Source of the DNA: Benincasa hispida
Lineage: Eukaryota; Streptophyta; Magnoliopsida; Cucurbitales; Cucurbitaceae
DNA length: 64,000 nucleotides
NCBI RefSeq assembly: GCF_009727055.1
Contig: NC_052358.1
Coordinates: 42,901,782-42,965,781, forward strand
Reading direction: 5' to 3'
The translations under genes and the position numbers were made by a program. Shown piece after piece: positions 48,376 through 59,255 of this stretch. The notes below the pieces were generated by a model. That model was given only the letters and a program-made list of their open reading frames with translations. It was not told where the DNA came from and made no database searches. Every line of letters begins with the position of its first letter. Within the stretch, counting starts at the first letter, position 1.

Positions 48376-50904
48376 CAGGTTTCTGATACTTCGATTTCAT
48401 TTGTTGCAACGAAATAACGTTTACATTCATGGTGGGTGCATTTCTACGCTGTTTTTAAGTGTTAATACTGTTGTGGATGTGCCGGATTAATGGATGTTTT
48501 CGGGATGAATCACCTCGGTCTGTTTAAATTCCTTTTACATTTGCAGTTGTATGTAAAGGCCCCTGCGTGTTTGGGCATATATAATCGTAATCGAGTCTGT
48601 ATTCAAAGTGTTTGAAGTCTTGAGTCGTTCGTTGAAGTTATGGGCAAAGGTTGCGGCTCTTCGAGGGAGGAGATGATCTAGGGTTGATCACTTCGTGCAG
48701 AAAAGGTTCTATGCGATCACTGTCCATCGCATGGTGAAGATGAAGGACTAAGCGATCGTGGTTGAACGATGGAGTATGTGATCAAGAGTTGGTCGTATCG
48801 GGTTGACGATTGGGCACGTGATCACTGCATATCGTTTAATGCACGCGCGAGCTAGATGATCATTTAGGTCAGCAAGCTTTATCGCTTAGTAACTGACTAA
48901 ACGATCGCTTAGCATCGCAAGGTAAATTGTTTACCAAGTTGCATGCATCAGTTAGACGATCAGACGCTCGCGTATCGTTTAAGCGCGCTAGACGATCGTT
49001 TAGGTCAGCAAGATTCATCACTTAGTAACTGACTAAACGATCGTTTAGTAACTCAAGGTAAATCATTTACCTATCATCGCGCTGCACGATCGTGTGGACG
49101 ATCAGGCCTCGCAGCCTCGTCGTCATCTACGCGATCGTTTGCTAAAGTTCCTATCATCTAGTGTGCGCTGAACGATCGTCTACCTGCTAAAGATTGCTAC
49201 ACGATGGCGACCTCCTGGCAGTTCAAAACCCGGTTCGCCTGTGAACCGATTTGTTCGATAAAAAATGTAATAGATAAGGTTTTTCATTCCGAATTTTTAT
49301 AATTTAAAGGCTCATTCCGGTCCATTAGTCTATTTGTTTAATACATGCATGTATGTTTTATGTCATATGGTATGCACATATAGTAAATCCCACCTTAGGT
49401 TATGCATTGATCATGCATCATCTCTTTATTGTAATTGTTATAATTTAGAGAAGCATGATTTAAATATATAAAAGCATGCTCATGCATCATATAATATATG
49501 AGTTATATTTATGCATGCATAAAAAGCATTGACATGCATCATCTTTATATTATAATTGTTATAGTATAAGGGTGAATGATAGCATGTTTTCTTGGTTTTA
49601 CGCGTTATATAAAAGTTATATAGTAATGACCAGACATTGCATGAAGCATGACACATAGGTTACTTTATAATTGTTATAAACACCTCGTTATGCGCATTTT
49701 TTTTAGTTGTTTCTTTTTAAGAATTAAAAAGAAATTAAAACTAAAAGAAATAAGAAAGACATGCATGCTCATTTAGATTTAATTCATGTTTTAAAATGTT
49801 TAAAACTTGGATCACATAGACCTAAGATCACGGTTCTAATATGATTAGCAACCCTAAGGCTTTAATCTTTTAATCAGTTTAATAGGATCAAATTGGGTAG
49901 TAAAAAGTTAAAGTGTAGCAAATCTATCTATAAGGGACCTTTTGTCTTAGGCGGATTCTGTCTAGGCTGGGGTATTTAAGTTGACGGAAACGTAACACCC
50001 CTACTTGGGAACTTACCTGGAAAGGTGAATTAGATAGATTTGATGCATGCATGCAAGTTAAGGACAATCCATTAAAGTGTTTAAATGTGACTACTTGAAC
50101 TTATTTATATTTCATAAACAAACGTTGTTTATGAACAGAATTTAAAAAGACCACTTAGACTAAAATCAGTAGCCGGATTGTCTAGGTTAATGAATCCCTA
50201 GGTAGAACATTCAGTGGGAGGTACTTGGGGCATAAGATGCTTCACTTCAACCTTTCACTTTTCTCCTTAAGTTCACACTGTGAGATCTATCCTCAGCCTC
50301 GCGGCACCTTTGGCGTGTCCCCCCAATGGATGGTGTTTGGGTAGGTCAATATCAAGGTGGATGGAGAGAATGTTCATAGTAAGTGGGAGCGAGAAGTGCG
50401 ACAACATATCCCTCGGTCTCCCTCGTTAGGTTGAATAAAGTTACTGCGCATCGCCTCGAGGCACCCTGGGAGTGTCCCCCTAAAGGATGGCAGTTTTGCG
50501 CGTTTCTTTATTTGATCTCCTGTAAGAGGATAAGGTAACTTAGTCTCTTGTCCTAATCTGTCTTTTCCCTACGGTAAGCGCATTAGGGCGACACTATGAC
50601 ACCGAAAGAGAGGGGTTACATTTACGCAGAATAGTTAAAGGTTAACGATTCTGGACCGAAAAAATGGTGGCTGTTAGGTACAGTTCCAAGAGTTGGTTCT
50701 ACCTAATGGTTGAGAATGTCTCATCCCAGTGAAGGGGCAACTGATCACCCTACCGATGGCGTTTGTCCTAACTCATTGGGGCATCATTGCAAAATAGAAG
50801 TCTATAACTTAGGGTACTTGAAACTGTTTTGCAAAACTAATTGGTTTAAAAGTGGTTTAGCAAAACTAATCAAGATTTGTTCGTATTTTCAGCAACTTTT
50901 TCAA
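48376..50904 (+). other. Long untranslated leader of the copia element
   Basis: About 2.5 kb without a coding domain. 48660-49215 is dense in ACGATCG palindromes and contains two copies of an ~85-bp unit (48849-48934 and 48983-49070). Further on, a GGCACC..TGG(C/G)GTGTCCCCC block occurs twice (about 50303-50325 and 50460-50482). The segment before gag (about 50706-50770) recurs in the leader of the minus-strand copia at about 57780-57850. Confidence 0.75.
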
Positions 50905-51800
50905 ATGGCTACAGCCACCTTATCTTTGTTAAGCACCGAAAAATTAACTGGTGATAATTTTTCAACATGGAAACACATGATCATGACGATCCTAATCATC
51001 GAGGATCTCATGTTCGCTCTCACGGAGGCTTGTCCTCCTATTCCAACTCCAAATGCTACTCGAAATGTTTGGAAGGCATACGAGCGATGGACAAGGGCGA
51101 ATGAGAAGACCTGAGCCTAGATCTTGGCAAGTCTTTCTAACGTCTTGGCCAAGAAGCATGAACCTATGGTCTCAGCCCATGAGATCATGGAGTCCCTGTG
51201 GGGGATGTTTGGACAATCGTCTGAACAGCTTATGCATGAGGCTCTTAAATACATATTCAACTCCAAAATGTAAGAAGGAACATTTGTTTGCGAACATGTG
51301 CTAAACATGATGGTCCACTTCAATGTGGCGGAGTTGAATGGGTCTACCATCGATGAGGGCAGCCAGATTAGCATAATCCTGCATTCCTTGTCGGAGAGCT
51401 TCCTGCACTTTGTTAGTAATGTGATTCTTAACAAAGTGAAGTATAACCTTAGAACTCTCCTCAACGATTGCAGACATACTAATCTTTACTGAAAAGTAAG
51501 AAGAGACAGAAAGGTGAGGCAAATGTTGTTTCATTCTCAAGGACGTTCCATAGAGGTTCAACCTCATGAACGAAGTTTGCACCTTCTACTTCTAACTCTG
51601 CAAAAAGGAAGAAGAAGAAGGGTGGTAAGGGAAAAGGGAAGGCATCTGCTAACCCACTGCCTGTCGCCCCGAGGAGGCGTCCACCAATTGCTAAAGGAAA
51701 GTATTTCTATTGCAATCAAGATGGACATTGGAAGAGAAATTGTCCTCGGTATCTGAAAGAGAAGAAAGTAGCCAAGGCTAAGGTCAAGGCGGATAAAGGT
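50905..51800 (+). pseudogene. copia gag, broken
   Basis: The natural start is the ATG at 50905 (MATATLSLLSTEKLTGDNFS, then TWKHMIMTILIIEDLMFALT). A stop follows at 51114. The capsid region continues in other frames: LMHEALKYIFNSKM-like, and HVLNMMVHFNVAELNGSTID then NKVKYNLRTLLND at 51290-51480. The nucleocapsid zinc knuckle near 51700-51735 reads YFYCNQDGHWKRNC: the first Cys of the usual CxxC is Tyr. At least three frame breaks are present, so no Gag can be made. Confidence 0.85.
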
Positions 51801-52443
51801 AAATATGATTTACTTGTGCTCGAAACTTGTTTAGTGAAGAATGATGATTCGGCCTGGATAATTGGTTCAAGTGTCACTAACTATGTTTGTTCTTCTTTTC
51901 AGGGGATTAGATCTTGGCGATAGCTGGAGGCTGGTGAGATGACGATGCGAATAGGAACCGAGCATGTCGTTTCAGCTGTGGCAGTGGGAGGGATCCAGTT
52001 GAATTTATAGAATAGGTTTTTAAATTTAAGTGACGTATATATAGTTCCTGAATTAAGAAGGAACCTCATTTCTGTAAAGTGTTTATTGCAATGTAAATAA
52101 ACTATTTCTTTTAATTTGAATAAAGCGTTTATTCATAAAAATGGTGTCTTTATTTACACAACAAATCTAGAATCAAATTTATATGTGCTAAGGCCGTTAG
52201 CCATTAATTCCCTTCATAATACTGAAATTTTCAGAACTGCCGTAACTCAATCAAACCGTCTACGAATTTCTCCAAAAGAAAATGCCCAACTTTGGCATCT
52301 ATGTTTAGGGCACATCAATCTCAATAGGATTGAGAGATTGGTGAAGAATGGACTTCTAAGTGAGTTAGAAGAAAATTCTTTACCTGTGTGCAAATCTTGC
52401 CTTGATGGTAAGATGATTAAACGACTTTTTACTGGAAAAGGTT
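51801..52443 (+). pseudogene. copia protease and GAG-pre-integrase, broken
   Basis: Protease: the usual DSGATNHVC active site appears as GSSVTNYVC at about 51860-51890, so the catalytic Asp is Gly. The ORF 52116-52487 then gives NLYVLRPLAINSL and the GAG-pre-integrase zinc finger LWHLCLGHINLNRIERLVKN ... PVCKSCLDGK with both His and both Cys kept. Reading stops at the N (52444), where LTR sequence is joined; the C-terminal residues of that ORF are not pol. Confidence 0.85.
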
Positions 52444-52444
52444 N
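52444..52444. other. Single-N assembly join
   Basis: One N separates copia pol (GAG-pre-integrase) from the interior of the 3' LTR (the sequence equivalent to 46557 in the 5' LTR). Confidence 0.95.
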
Positions 52445-54283
52445 AAACCTTATCCTGGTAATGCTACGGACGTGGCCCGCTTTGTGAAATGGTCATAAGT
52501 GTTGTGACTTGTCACAGATGGTCTGATCCTGATCATTCATGTTGGGGACATGCGAGCGGGGGCGTCCTATACAAAGAGTTTATATAAGACCTGACCACGA
52601 AGTGTTAATGTCTCGTTTTATAACACCGTTCATAACAGAGACTTCACTTCACTAGGATGACCATAGGTAACATGACCTTAATCCTGAGTGAGTTGGAAAC
52701 TCCTGCCATTGAGGATGATCCTTTGATTTGTATGGGTGTGAGTGGCCAAGTTGCAGATTCAAACCTACCATTTTGGGGATTCATCTGATTTGGGAGCTGA
52801 GAACTCAACTACACAAGATGGAATTCACTTCTTCTCCGAGGCAAGGGTAAGTAGATATATGGCTCCCTTAAGGGCTAATTCCGAGGCTTGAACGATGTAA
52901 CGCCACACACCTTATCTTGGCCCGAGAGGTGTTCACACATAGTTGGACTATGTTGTATTGTTCATTAGAGGAATCAATGGTACTTAAGGAGTGAGATGTA
53001 ACTACAGGGGCAAAATGGTAAATTTGCCCAGCTATACTTACGAGCATCTGTGAAGGGTTATCATACTTATGATTGGTTATATCCAATGGACCCAGAAATA
53101 TATCTATGGTAAGAAGAGTTCAGCTGTTGGTCTTTAGTGGAATCATTGACAGTTAACGGATTGTGAATCTCGTGGCTAAAGAGTTTAGTCAGCTATTCAC
53201 GTACCGTTAGAGCTTCGAGCCATAGGTCCATTAGGTCACCTGGGTAGCTTGGATAAAGTCGAGAACCAGTGTTTGGGTTAATTTTAAATGTTCAAATTGA
53301 CAAGAGGATGTTCAATTATATATGATATAATTGGACTGGTTAATTATATATGATATAATTGGACTGGTTAATTATATATGATATAATTGGCTAAATGTAT
53401 GAGATACATTATTTTGGAGGAAATTAGATATAAATATGATTTATATCAAGTAGAGGAAAAATTACTATAGTAGATACATGATATCAAACTATAGGATATA
53501 AATATAATATGATTATATTAATTAATTAATTAATTGATTAATTATTTAATAATTAACCAATTAATTCACGTATGAACGTGGGAACGTGGGGCCGCGAAGG
53601 TTAAGGTAATCGGTGGGTTAAAGATTGAAAATCGTTTTCATTTTGATAAGTTAATTCAATCGTGCAATTTGATATCCCGCACCTAAAAGAATTCGTGAAG
53701 AGAACGATCGCGAGAGCCTATACGATAGAATCTCATTCGTCTAAACGATCGTCTAGTTCACGTGTTCCCTAAACGATCGTATACTAATTTCCTAAACGAT
53801 CGTCCAGTCTTTCCTAAACGATCGTGTAGCTCTATTATACGATAAGCATCTCTGCTATACGATAGCAGAGTTCTTCTCGTGTGCTCTTATCGTTTACACG
53901 AATTCTTCTCCTCCGTCCTCTACCAAACTCACCAGAGCCCACTCTTTGGGATTTTTACGCCGAGGATACTCGGGTTTCTCTTGTGGTGGTGTTGTCCCCG
54001 TGACCTTGTTCGTGTACGTTTGGATCGTGCAGTAACAGTCGAGAGACTCGCCGGGTGCTGGTAGATCGATGGGAGTTTTCTGCTTCTGTGGGTTTAAACA
54101 AACGAAGACCGTCTTCCTCTGGTATGAACCCCTTTCTCTATGTTTCATCGTATTTTGAGCATGTTGTTGATGAGTTTAAAATGCATAACTTTTAGTATAG
54201 AATGTATATCGTTTATGTTTTGGTCACTGTGAAATCGGAGTGATCTAAGCCCGCTCATGGAATTCTCGGTATGAGATCCCTCA
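52445..54283 (+). repeat. 3' LTR of the copia element, start missing
   Basis: Aligns with 46557-48361 of the 5' LTR almost base for base, ending GAGATCCCTCA. The AATTATATATGATATAATTGG unit (about 26 bp) is present three times (53317-53390) against two in the 5' LTR. Confidence 0.9.
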
Positions 54284-54288
54284 CTTTG
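54284..54288 (+). repeat. Target-site duplication CTTTG (right)
   Basis: Partner of 46287-46291. Confidence 0.9.
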
Positions 54289-54325
54289 CTTCCGCTCAAA
54301 AGATATTTTTCGAAAATTTCCTTCA
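54289..54325 (+). repeat. Right end of the split copia-type LTR
   Basis: Continues the LTR interrupted at 46291 and ends AAAATTTCCTTCA. The next base begins minus-strand copia pol. Confidence 0.75.
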
Positions 54326-54422
54326 GGAGTGTGACAGTCTTCCTCTAAAGATGTAGCATTTGTCAATACAAGCACTTTATTTTCTTGAGGGTCATAGAAT
54401 AAACCACCTCTCATTTCCTTAG

Positions 54423-54427
54423 GGTAG
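54423..54427 (+). repeat. Target-site duplication GGTAG (left)
   Basis: Repeated exactly at 55778-55782. Confidence 0.85.
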
Positions 54428-55777
54428 TGATGGTGAGAGCAAGCGCACGCGTCAAATTATAATACAGTAAAACAGTCAAGAGACCGAATATCATCCTCTG
54501 AGGAATTGGTTTGACTCCTTTAACTATTCAAAGATTCTTCTAATTTTATTTATGGGACCAGACTGTAATGAGAACCTAACTAATCTAATCCTAAAAAGCA
54601 AGAAAAGATAAAACTGGGGTGAAACTGGACAAAGACATGTTCTAGGGTATGATTTCATTAAACGTATTAACTAAATTAATTACTTTGACCTTAGATTGAT
54701 TCATGCAAATTATAGATCTAGGAGTCTTTTATCTAGGTATCCTCTCTCGAGCTCAACCCTTTCTAATGACTAACCATTGACCCCAATCTCTTCTATCGCT
54801 TAGCCACAACATTAAGTTCCTCCGTCGGCAGTCTCTATTAATCACCTATCACTCTCGTGCATACTCGATTAACAGTTTAACATTCTAGATCTAACTCAAC
54901 ACCTTCTTTCTTAAGATAGACATTAAGTAAAGAACATTCAATTAATGATAAGTTAATCAAAAGCATTAAGAACAAACATGCTAAAATAATTATGCATAAA
55001 TTCAATCCAAGAAATAACCAAATTAGTTTTCGCAATCCAGAAAACTAGATCAACACCCTAGAAATACAAATCAGTAACTCATGGATACAACACAAATATA
55101 GACCATTCATGAGGTTTCCAAACACAAAGGATAGAAAATAAAAGAGGGAAGAAATTGCAAGCCGTGTTCTTGACTCTCATCCTTGAATCCGGAATCGCAA
55201 CCTAACGATCTCTTCAAATCTTCGATCCTTTGAAGCTCTGAGATGCCGCCTCTGTCCAGAATTACATTTTTCAGGAAGAACTCACTGAAATATTGCTTTA
55301 CGCTCTCAAAATAGCCTTAAAAGTTCCTCCATGGGCCTTCTCTCGGCCTCACCGAATCTGTTCGAGGATAAATTGCTTATATAGATAGCAGTCGCAATGT
55401 TGTAACGCTCTAATGTAGCGTTACAAGGCTGACGGTAATTTCATCCGTAGCGCACATCACTAGTCGTAGCGTCGCAACGCTGCTAGTTACCCTGTTTTTA
55501 AATGCTCTCTGCCTTGCAGCGTCTCGGGGTAGCATTTCAACGCTACCCTGCCTCCGATTTCCGCATTTTCTTTCCTTTTTCTCCATTGATTAATGCCCTA
55601 GGTCAAAACCTTGACCTTTTTGGGGATATTTTGGTCATTAATCTTCCAAAATTGTTTCTTCTCATCTAATTGCTCAATTTTCTACAATCAAATAATAAAA
55701 GCGTCAAAGATCACAAATTAAGCATAAAACCAACCAAATTCTAAGCCCAGAAAATGCAAATTTTTGGATGTGTTTCA
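54428..55777. mobile_element. LTR-like insertion (1350 bp, TG...CA) in copia pol
   Basis: The unit begins TGATGGTGAGAGCAAGCG and ends TGTTTCA, with GGTAG duplicated on both sides. TG...CA ends and a 5-bp duplication are the signature of integrase-mediated insertion. The pol coding sequence resumes across it (the GYLK and MRGGLFYDPQEN pieces are normally adjacent). It has no ORF and no PBS seen, so a solo LTR of a different family is likely. Orientation not determined. It contains a GCGTTGCAACGC-type motif several times near 55390-55550. Confidence 0.8.
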
Positions 55778-55782
55778 GGTAG

Positions 55783-56433
55783 CCAAAAAATTGGCATAAT
55801 CTTGAATGAGATTCCAACTTCTTAGGATCTGTCACTAACACATGTGCAGGACAACCCCAGATTTTGAAGTAATGTAAACTCGATTTATGCCCCCTCCATA
55901 ACTCGAAAAGTGTTTCAGAAACACTCTTCAAGAGAACATTGTTCAAGATGTGTTCCATTACCTTCAGACTTATGTTCCATTAGGTATAAGTTACCATACC
56001 GCGAATAATCATCTATAAAAGAGATGAAGTATTCGTACCCTCCTCTAGCCTTTACATTCATCAGACCACATAGATCAGAATATATGAGCTGTAAGGGCTC
56101 TTTAGCTCTATAACCTTTTCCACTAAAAGGTCCTTTAGTCCTTTTTCCTTCGAGATAAGATTCACATGGAGGAAACAAATGATCTTCTAACTTGCTTAGA
56201 AGTCTATTCTTTACCAATCTTCTGATCTTATCGAGATTTATGTGGCCTAATCTCAAATGCCAAAGGTGTGTATCATTGTTACCTGGAGAAATTCTTCGCC
56301 TTTTAGTTTGAGTATTAGTAGTTTTAAACATCTCATGATTTAAAAGTACGTTTGATTCAGTTGGTCTTAACACATATAAGTTGTCTTCTAATTTAGCTAA
56401 ACAAATAATCACACCATTTTTCATAATGAACAC
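55783..56433 (-). pseudogene. copia GAG-pre-integrase/integrase, internally deleted
   Basis: ORF 55915-56433 carries LEDNLYVLRPTESNVLLNHE, then LWHLRLGHINLDKIRRLVKN ... PPCESYLEGK: the zinc finger keeps both His but one Cys is Tyr. The integrase core starts (IYSDLCGLMNVKARGGYEYF, first Asp present) and then, at about 55965, jumps to EHILNNVLLKSVSETLFELW in another frame (ORF 55704-55958). The second Asp and the Glu of the DDE triad are lost in that deletion. KIWGCPAHVL and RLCQFFGYLK follow before the nested insertion. Confidence 0.85.
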
Positions 56434-56699
56434 TTCATTTAAATTAAAAGAAACTGATTATGATTGTTCAATTAAACAAGAAATAGAAATAAGATTCCTC
56501 TTCATTTTGGGAACAATGTATAAGTTTTCCAAAAACAAAAATCTATTTCCAAAAGAAAACTTAGCAGCTCTCATTGCACGAGCTGGAATGGTGTCTCCTG
56601 TTCCCACCTTAAGCGTCATTTCACCCTCTTCTGACTACTAAAAGAAACTAATTTCCTATAAAGAAAAACAAACATGATTTTTGGCTCCTGAATCATGTA

Positions 56700-57620
56700 T
56701 CTAGGCCTCAATGGTCATTTTGCACTAAACAAGTCTCTAGGACTAGTAAATCATATTTACCTTCATTCTCTTTCTTTTTCTCAGCTAGGTACATGGGGTT
56801 GTGTTTTCAGTGACCATCCACATTACAATGGAAGCATGTACCCTTACCAACCTTAGCTTTGCCCTTGCCTTTACCAGCAGCAGGAGCCTTCCCCTTCCCC
56901 TTCCCTCTTTTCTTTTTCTGGATCTTCTTAGTACCAAAATTTGAAGGAACAGGCTTAGTTCCAGAGGATGAACTCTTATGGAACCTTTTGGAATGGCAAC
57001 ATTTACTTCTCCTTCTACTGTTCCTTATCTTTCATAAGGGACTCAAAAGTCTGTAACTCGTTCAGAAGAGTAGTCAGATTGTACTGTATTTTGTTCATTA
57101 CCGCATTGCTGTGGAACTGTAGAAACCTCTTTGGAAAAGATTCCAAAATAAAAGACACCTGACTCTGCTCGTCTATGACTGCATCGTTCATTTTGGCGAC
57201 ATTGAAATGGACCATTGGGTCGAGAACATGTTCTCTTACTGATTGACTCTCTTTCATGCGCACAGTATAAATGTACTTAAGAGCCTCGTGTCGGGTTTGA
57301 GCGGACAGTTGTCCAAACATCTCCTAGAGGGACTCCATAATCTGATGTGCAGCCATCGTGGCCTCATTCTTCTTAGTAAGAACGTTAGAAAGACTTTCCA
57401 AGATGTAGACTCAGGCCTTGTCATTGGTCTTTGTCCCATGGTTATAAGCATCCTTCAACGCTTGAGATGCATTTTGAGCAGGGACTGGAGGACATTCCTC
57501 CGTCAAGACAAATTGCAGATCATCGACAACTAGAATCGTATTCAAATTAGATTTTCACGTCGCATAGTTTTCACCGGGTAGTTTCTCATTTTTAAACAAA
57601 GATATGATTATGGAAGACAT
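56700..57620 (-). pseudogene. copia gag (minus strand), broken
   Basis: Starts at an ATG at 57620 (MSSIIISLFKNEKLPGENYA). The conserved Trp that follows is a stop, and a second stop follows TNDKA. The capsid part is open at 57015-57320 (LSAQTRHEALKYIYTVRMKE, then HVLDPMVHFNVAKMNDAVID). The zinc knuckle at about 56800-56850 reads CFHCNVDGH, then a stop in place of Trp. Confidence 0.85.
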
Positions 57621-58584
57621 GCTGAAACATATAACAATCAATTAACCTTATTAGTTATCTTTGTCATAATCCATTACTTAATTATCCAATCAATTTAGCA
57701 AAAACATATTTAATCAAAAAACGCTAGTTAAACTTTTGATTTTAGTTTTTGCAACAATACTTCAAAGGTCTAGAGCAACAACCACCGAAGGGTGATCAGT
57801 TACTCCTCTGAATTGAGACAATCTCAGCCAATTACTAATACTATAATAACTTTTATTCCTATAGTTTTTAGCTATCGTGTTTCAATCAAGGATTCATTAA
57901 CTAATTTAATTAATCCTGTAAGTGTGACCTTCTCGATTTCAGATCCCACAGGTATGCTTCAATAGGCTACCGAAGGGAAAGACAACTGTTGAAGATTAAC
58001 CTAAGAAACCCTATCCATTGTTGGAGTTTGCGTTGTTCTGACCCTTATAATGAGGCCCTCCAAAGGGATGGTCACTCTAGGATGACACGCAGGCAGACCA
58101 CAGGAATCTCATGGTGCAACCTAATGGAGGAGACCGTGAGACACGTTGACACACGTCCCTCTCCCACTTACTATGAATGCTTTCCCCATTCACCTTGTTA
58201 TTGACCCATGCAAACACTCTCTGAAGGGAGGATGCTCCCAGGGCAACATGAAACCGAGCATGAATGTCACGGTGTGAACTCTTGGGGACGTGAGAGCTGA
58301 AATTTAAATATCATATATACCAACTTCCACCCACTAAAGTATTCTAATATTTTATTAGGATTTTATTATACTTAGTTAAAACCTCGGCTAATGAATTTTT
58401 CTAAGTCCTTTAAATTTCTCAATATAACATTTATATTGAATGGCTTGCAATATTGATTTCATTTAATAAAATCAATCATTTATTGCATGCTTATAATATA
58501 TTTGTCCAATTCACCTTCCAGGTCGGTTTCCAGGTGGAGGTGTTCTGTTTTCGTTAGCTTAAAAACCCCCTCCTAAATAGAACC

Positions 58585-58690
58585 TGTTGGGTTTTATGTC
58601 CTAAGACTCGCAGTTTGTAAAAATTAAACATATTCTATTATCAATAAAGATGTTATTCAACATTTCTTCAATAAAGGTATTGAGTTTCTT
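58585..58690 (+). repeat. copia-type LTR start, fragment
   Basis: TGTTGGGTTTTATGTCC at 58585 matches the start of the LTRs at 41860 and 10222 (minus). Only about 100 bp remain. A TTTCTTCAATAAAGGTATTG unit is tandemly doubled at about 58661-58704. Confidence 0.6.
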
Positions 58691-59255
58691 CAATAAAGGT
58701 ATTGAATCTATTAATTGCATTCGTAAAGTCTAAATCCAATAAAGAATGCAACTTTTACGATCCTCAGAAAGACAAGGTATTTATATCGATAAATGCAACT
58801 TTCCAGGAGGAAGACCACATAAAGAATCATCAACCTCGCAGTAAGCTAGTAATAGAAGAAATGTCCATAGAAATGAAAAATGCATCAACAAGAGTTGTTG
58901 ACAGACCAAGTCCATCAACAAGAGTTGTTGATGAAAATAGTACTTCACAGCCTTCTCAAGAGTTAAGAATGCCTCATCGTAGTGGGAAGGTTGTGTAACA
59001 GCCTGACCGGTACATGGGTTTAATTAAAAATCAAGTCATTATACCAAATAATGGCTTAGAGGATCTATTGACTTTCAAACAAGCAATGAATGATGTAGAC
59101 AAAGACCAATGGAATAAAGCCATGGACCTTAAAATGGAATATATGTATTTCGATCCTTCTGGGATCTTGTAGATCAACCTGAATGGGTAAAACCCATCGG
59201 TTGCAGTTGAATCTATAAGAGAAAATGAGATCAAGCTGGTAAGATACATACCTAC
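58691..59255 (+). pseudogene. copia integrase-RT linker and RT start, fragment
   Basis: ORF 58702-58998 carries ECNFYDPQKDKVFISINATF and HQPRSKLVIEE, the linker between copia integrase and RT, ending at a stop. RT homology continues (IPNNGLEDLLTFKQAMNDVD, then DKDQWNKAMDLKME) into KRK-DQAGK with further stops, and is cut at 59255 by an inserted gypsy LTR. STRVVD is repeated twice in the linker (58893-58940). Confidence 0.8.

Larger units (their letters stand above)
46292..54283 (+). mobile_element. Ty1/copia retrotransposon with matching TSDs, pol lost at assembly gap
   Basis: 5' LTR (46292-48361), a PBS (48364-48375), a long leader, broken gag and protease, and the GAG-pre-integrase domain are in order on the plus strand; then at a single N (52444) the sequence jumps to the middle of the 3' LTR (to 54283). 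The 5-bp duplication CTTTG flanks both ends, so the outer borders are secure. Integrase, RT, RNase H, the polypurine tract and about the first 250 bp of the 3' LTR are missing at the N. Either a sequence collapse or a real deletion could explain this; the N favours assembly. Confidence 0.88.
54326..58584 (-). mobile_element. Minus-strand Ty1/copia remnant
   Basis: Read on the minus strand: leader (58584-57621), gag (57620 to about 56700), GAG-pre-integrase and integrase start (56433-55970), part of the integrase-RT connection (55958-55783), then, after a nested insertion, a further piece (54422-54326). RT and RNase H are absent and no LTR in the right orientation is attached. The leader is related to that of the plus-strand copia at 46292. 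Confidence 0.8.

Noticed and set aside
48660..49215. CRISPR-like array because of regularly recurring ACGATCGTTTAG.
   Set aside because: Spacing is irregular, repeats are short and palindromic, and the context is a plant retrotransposon leader.
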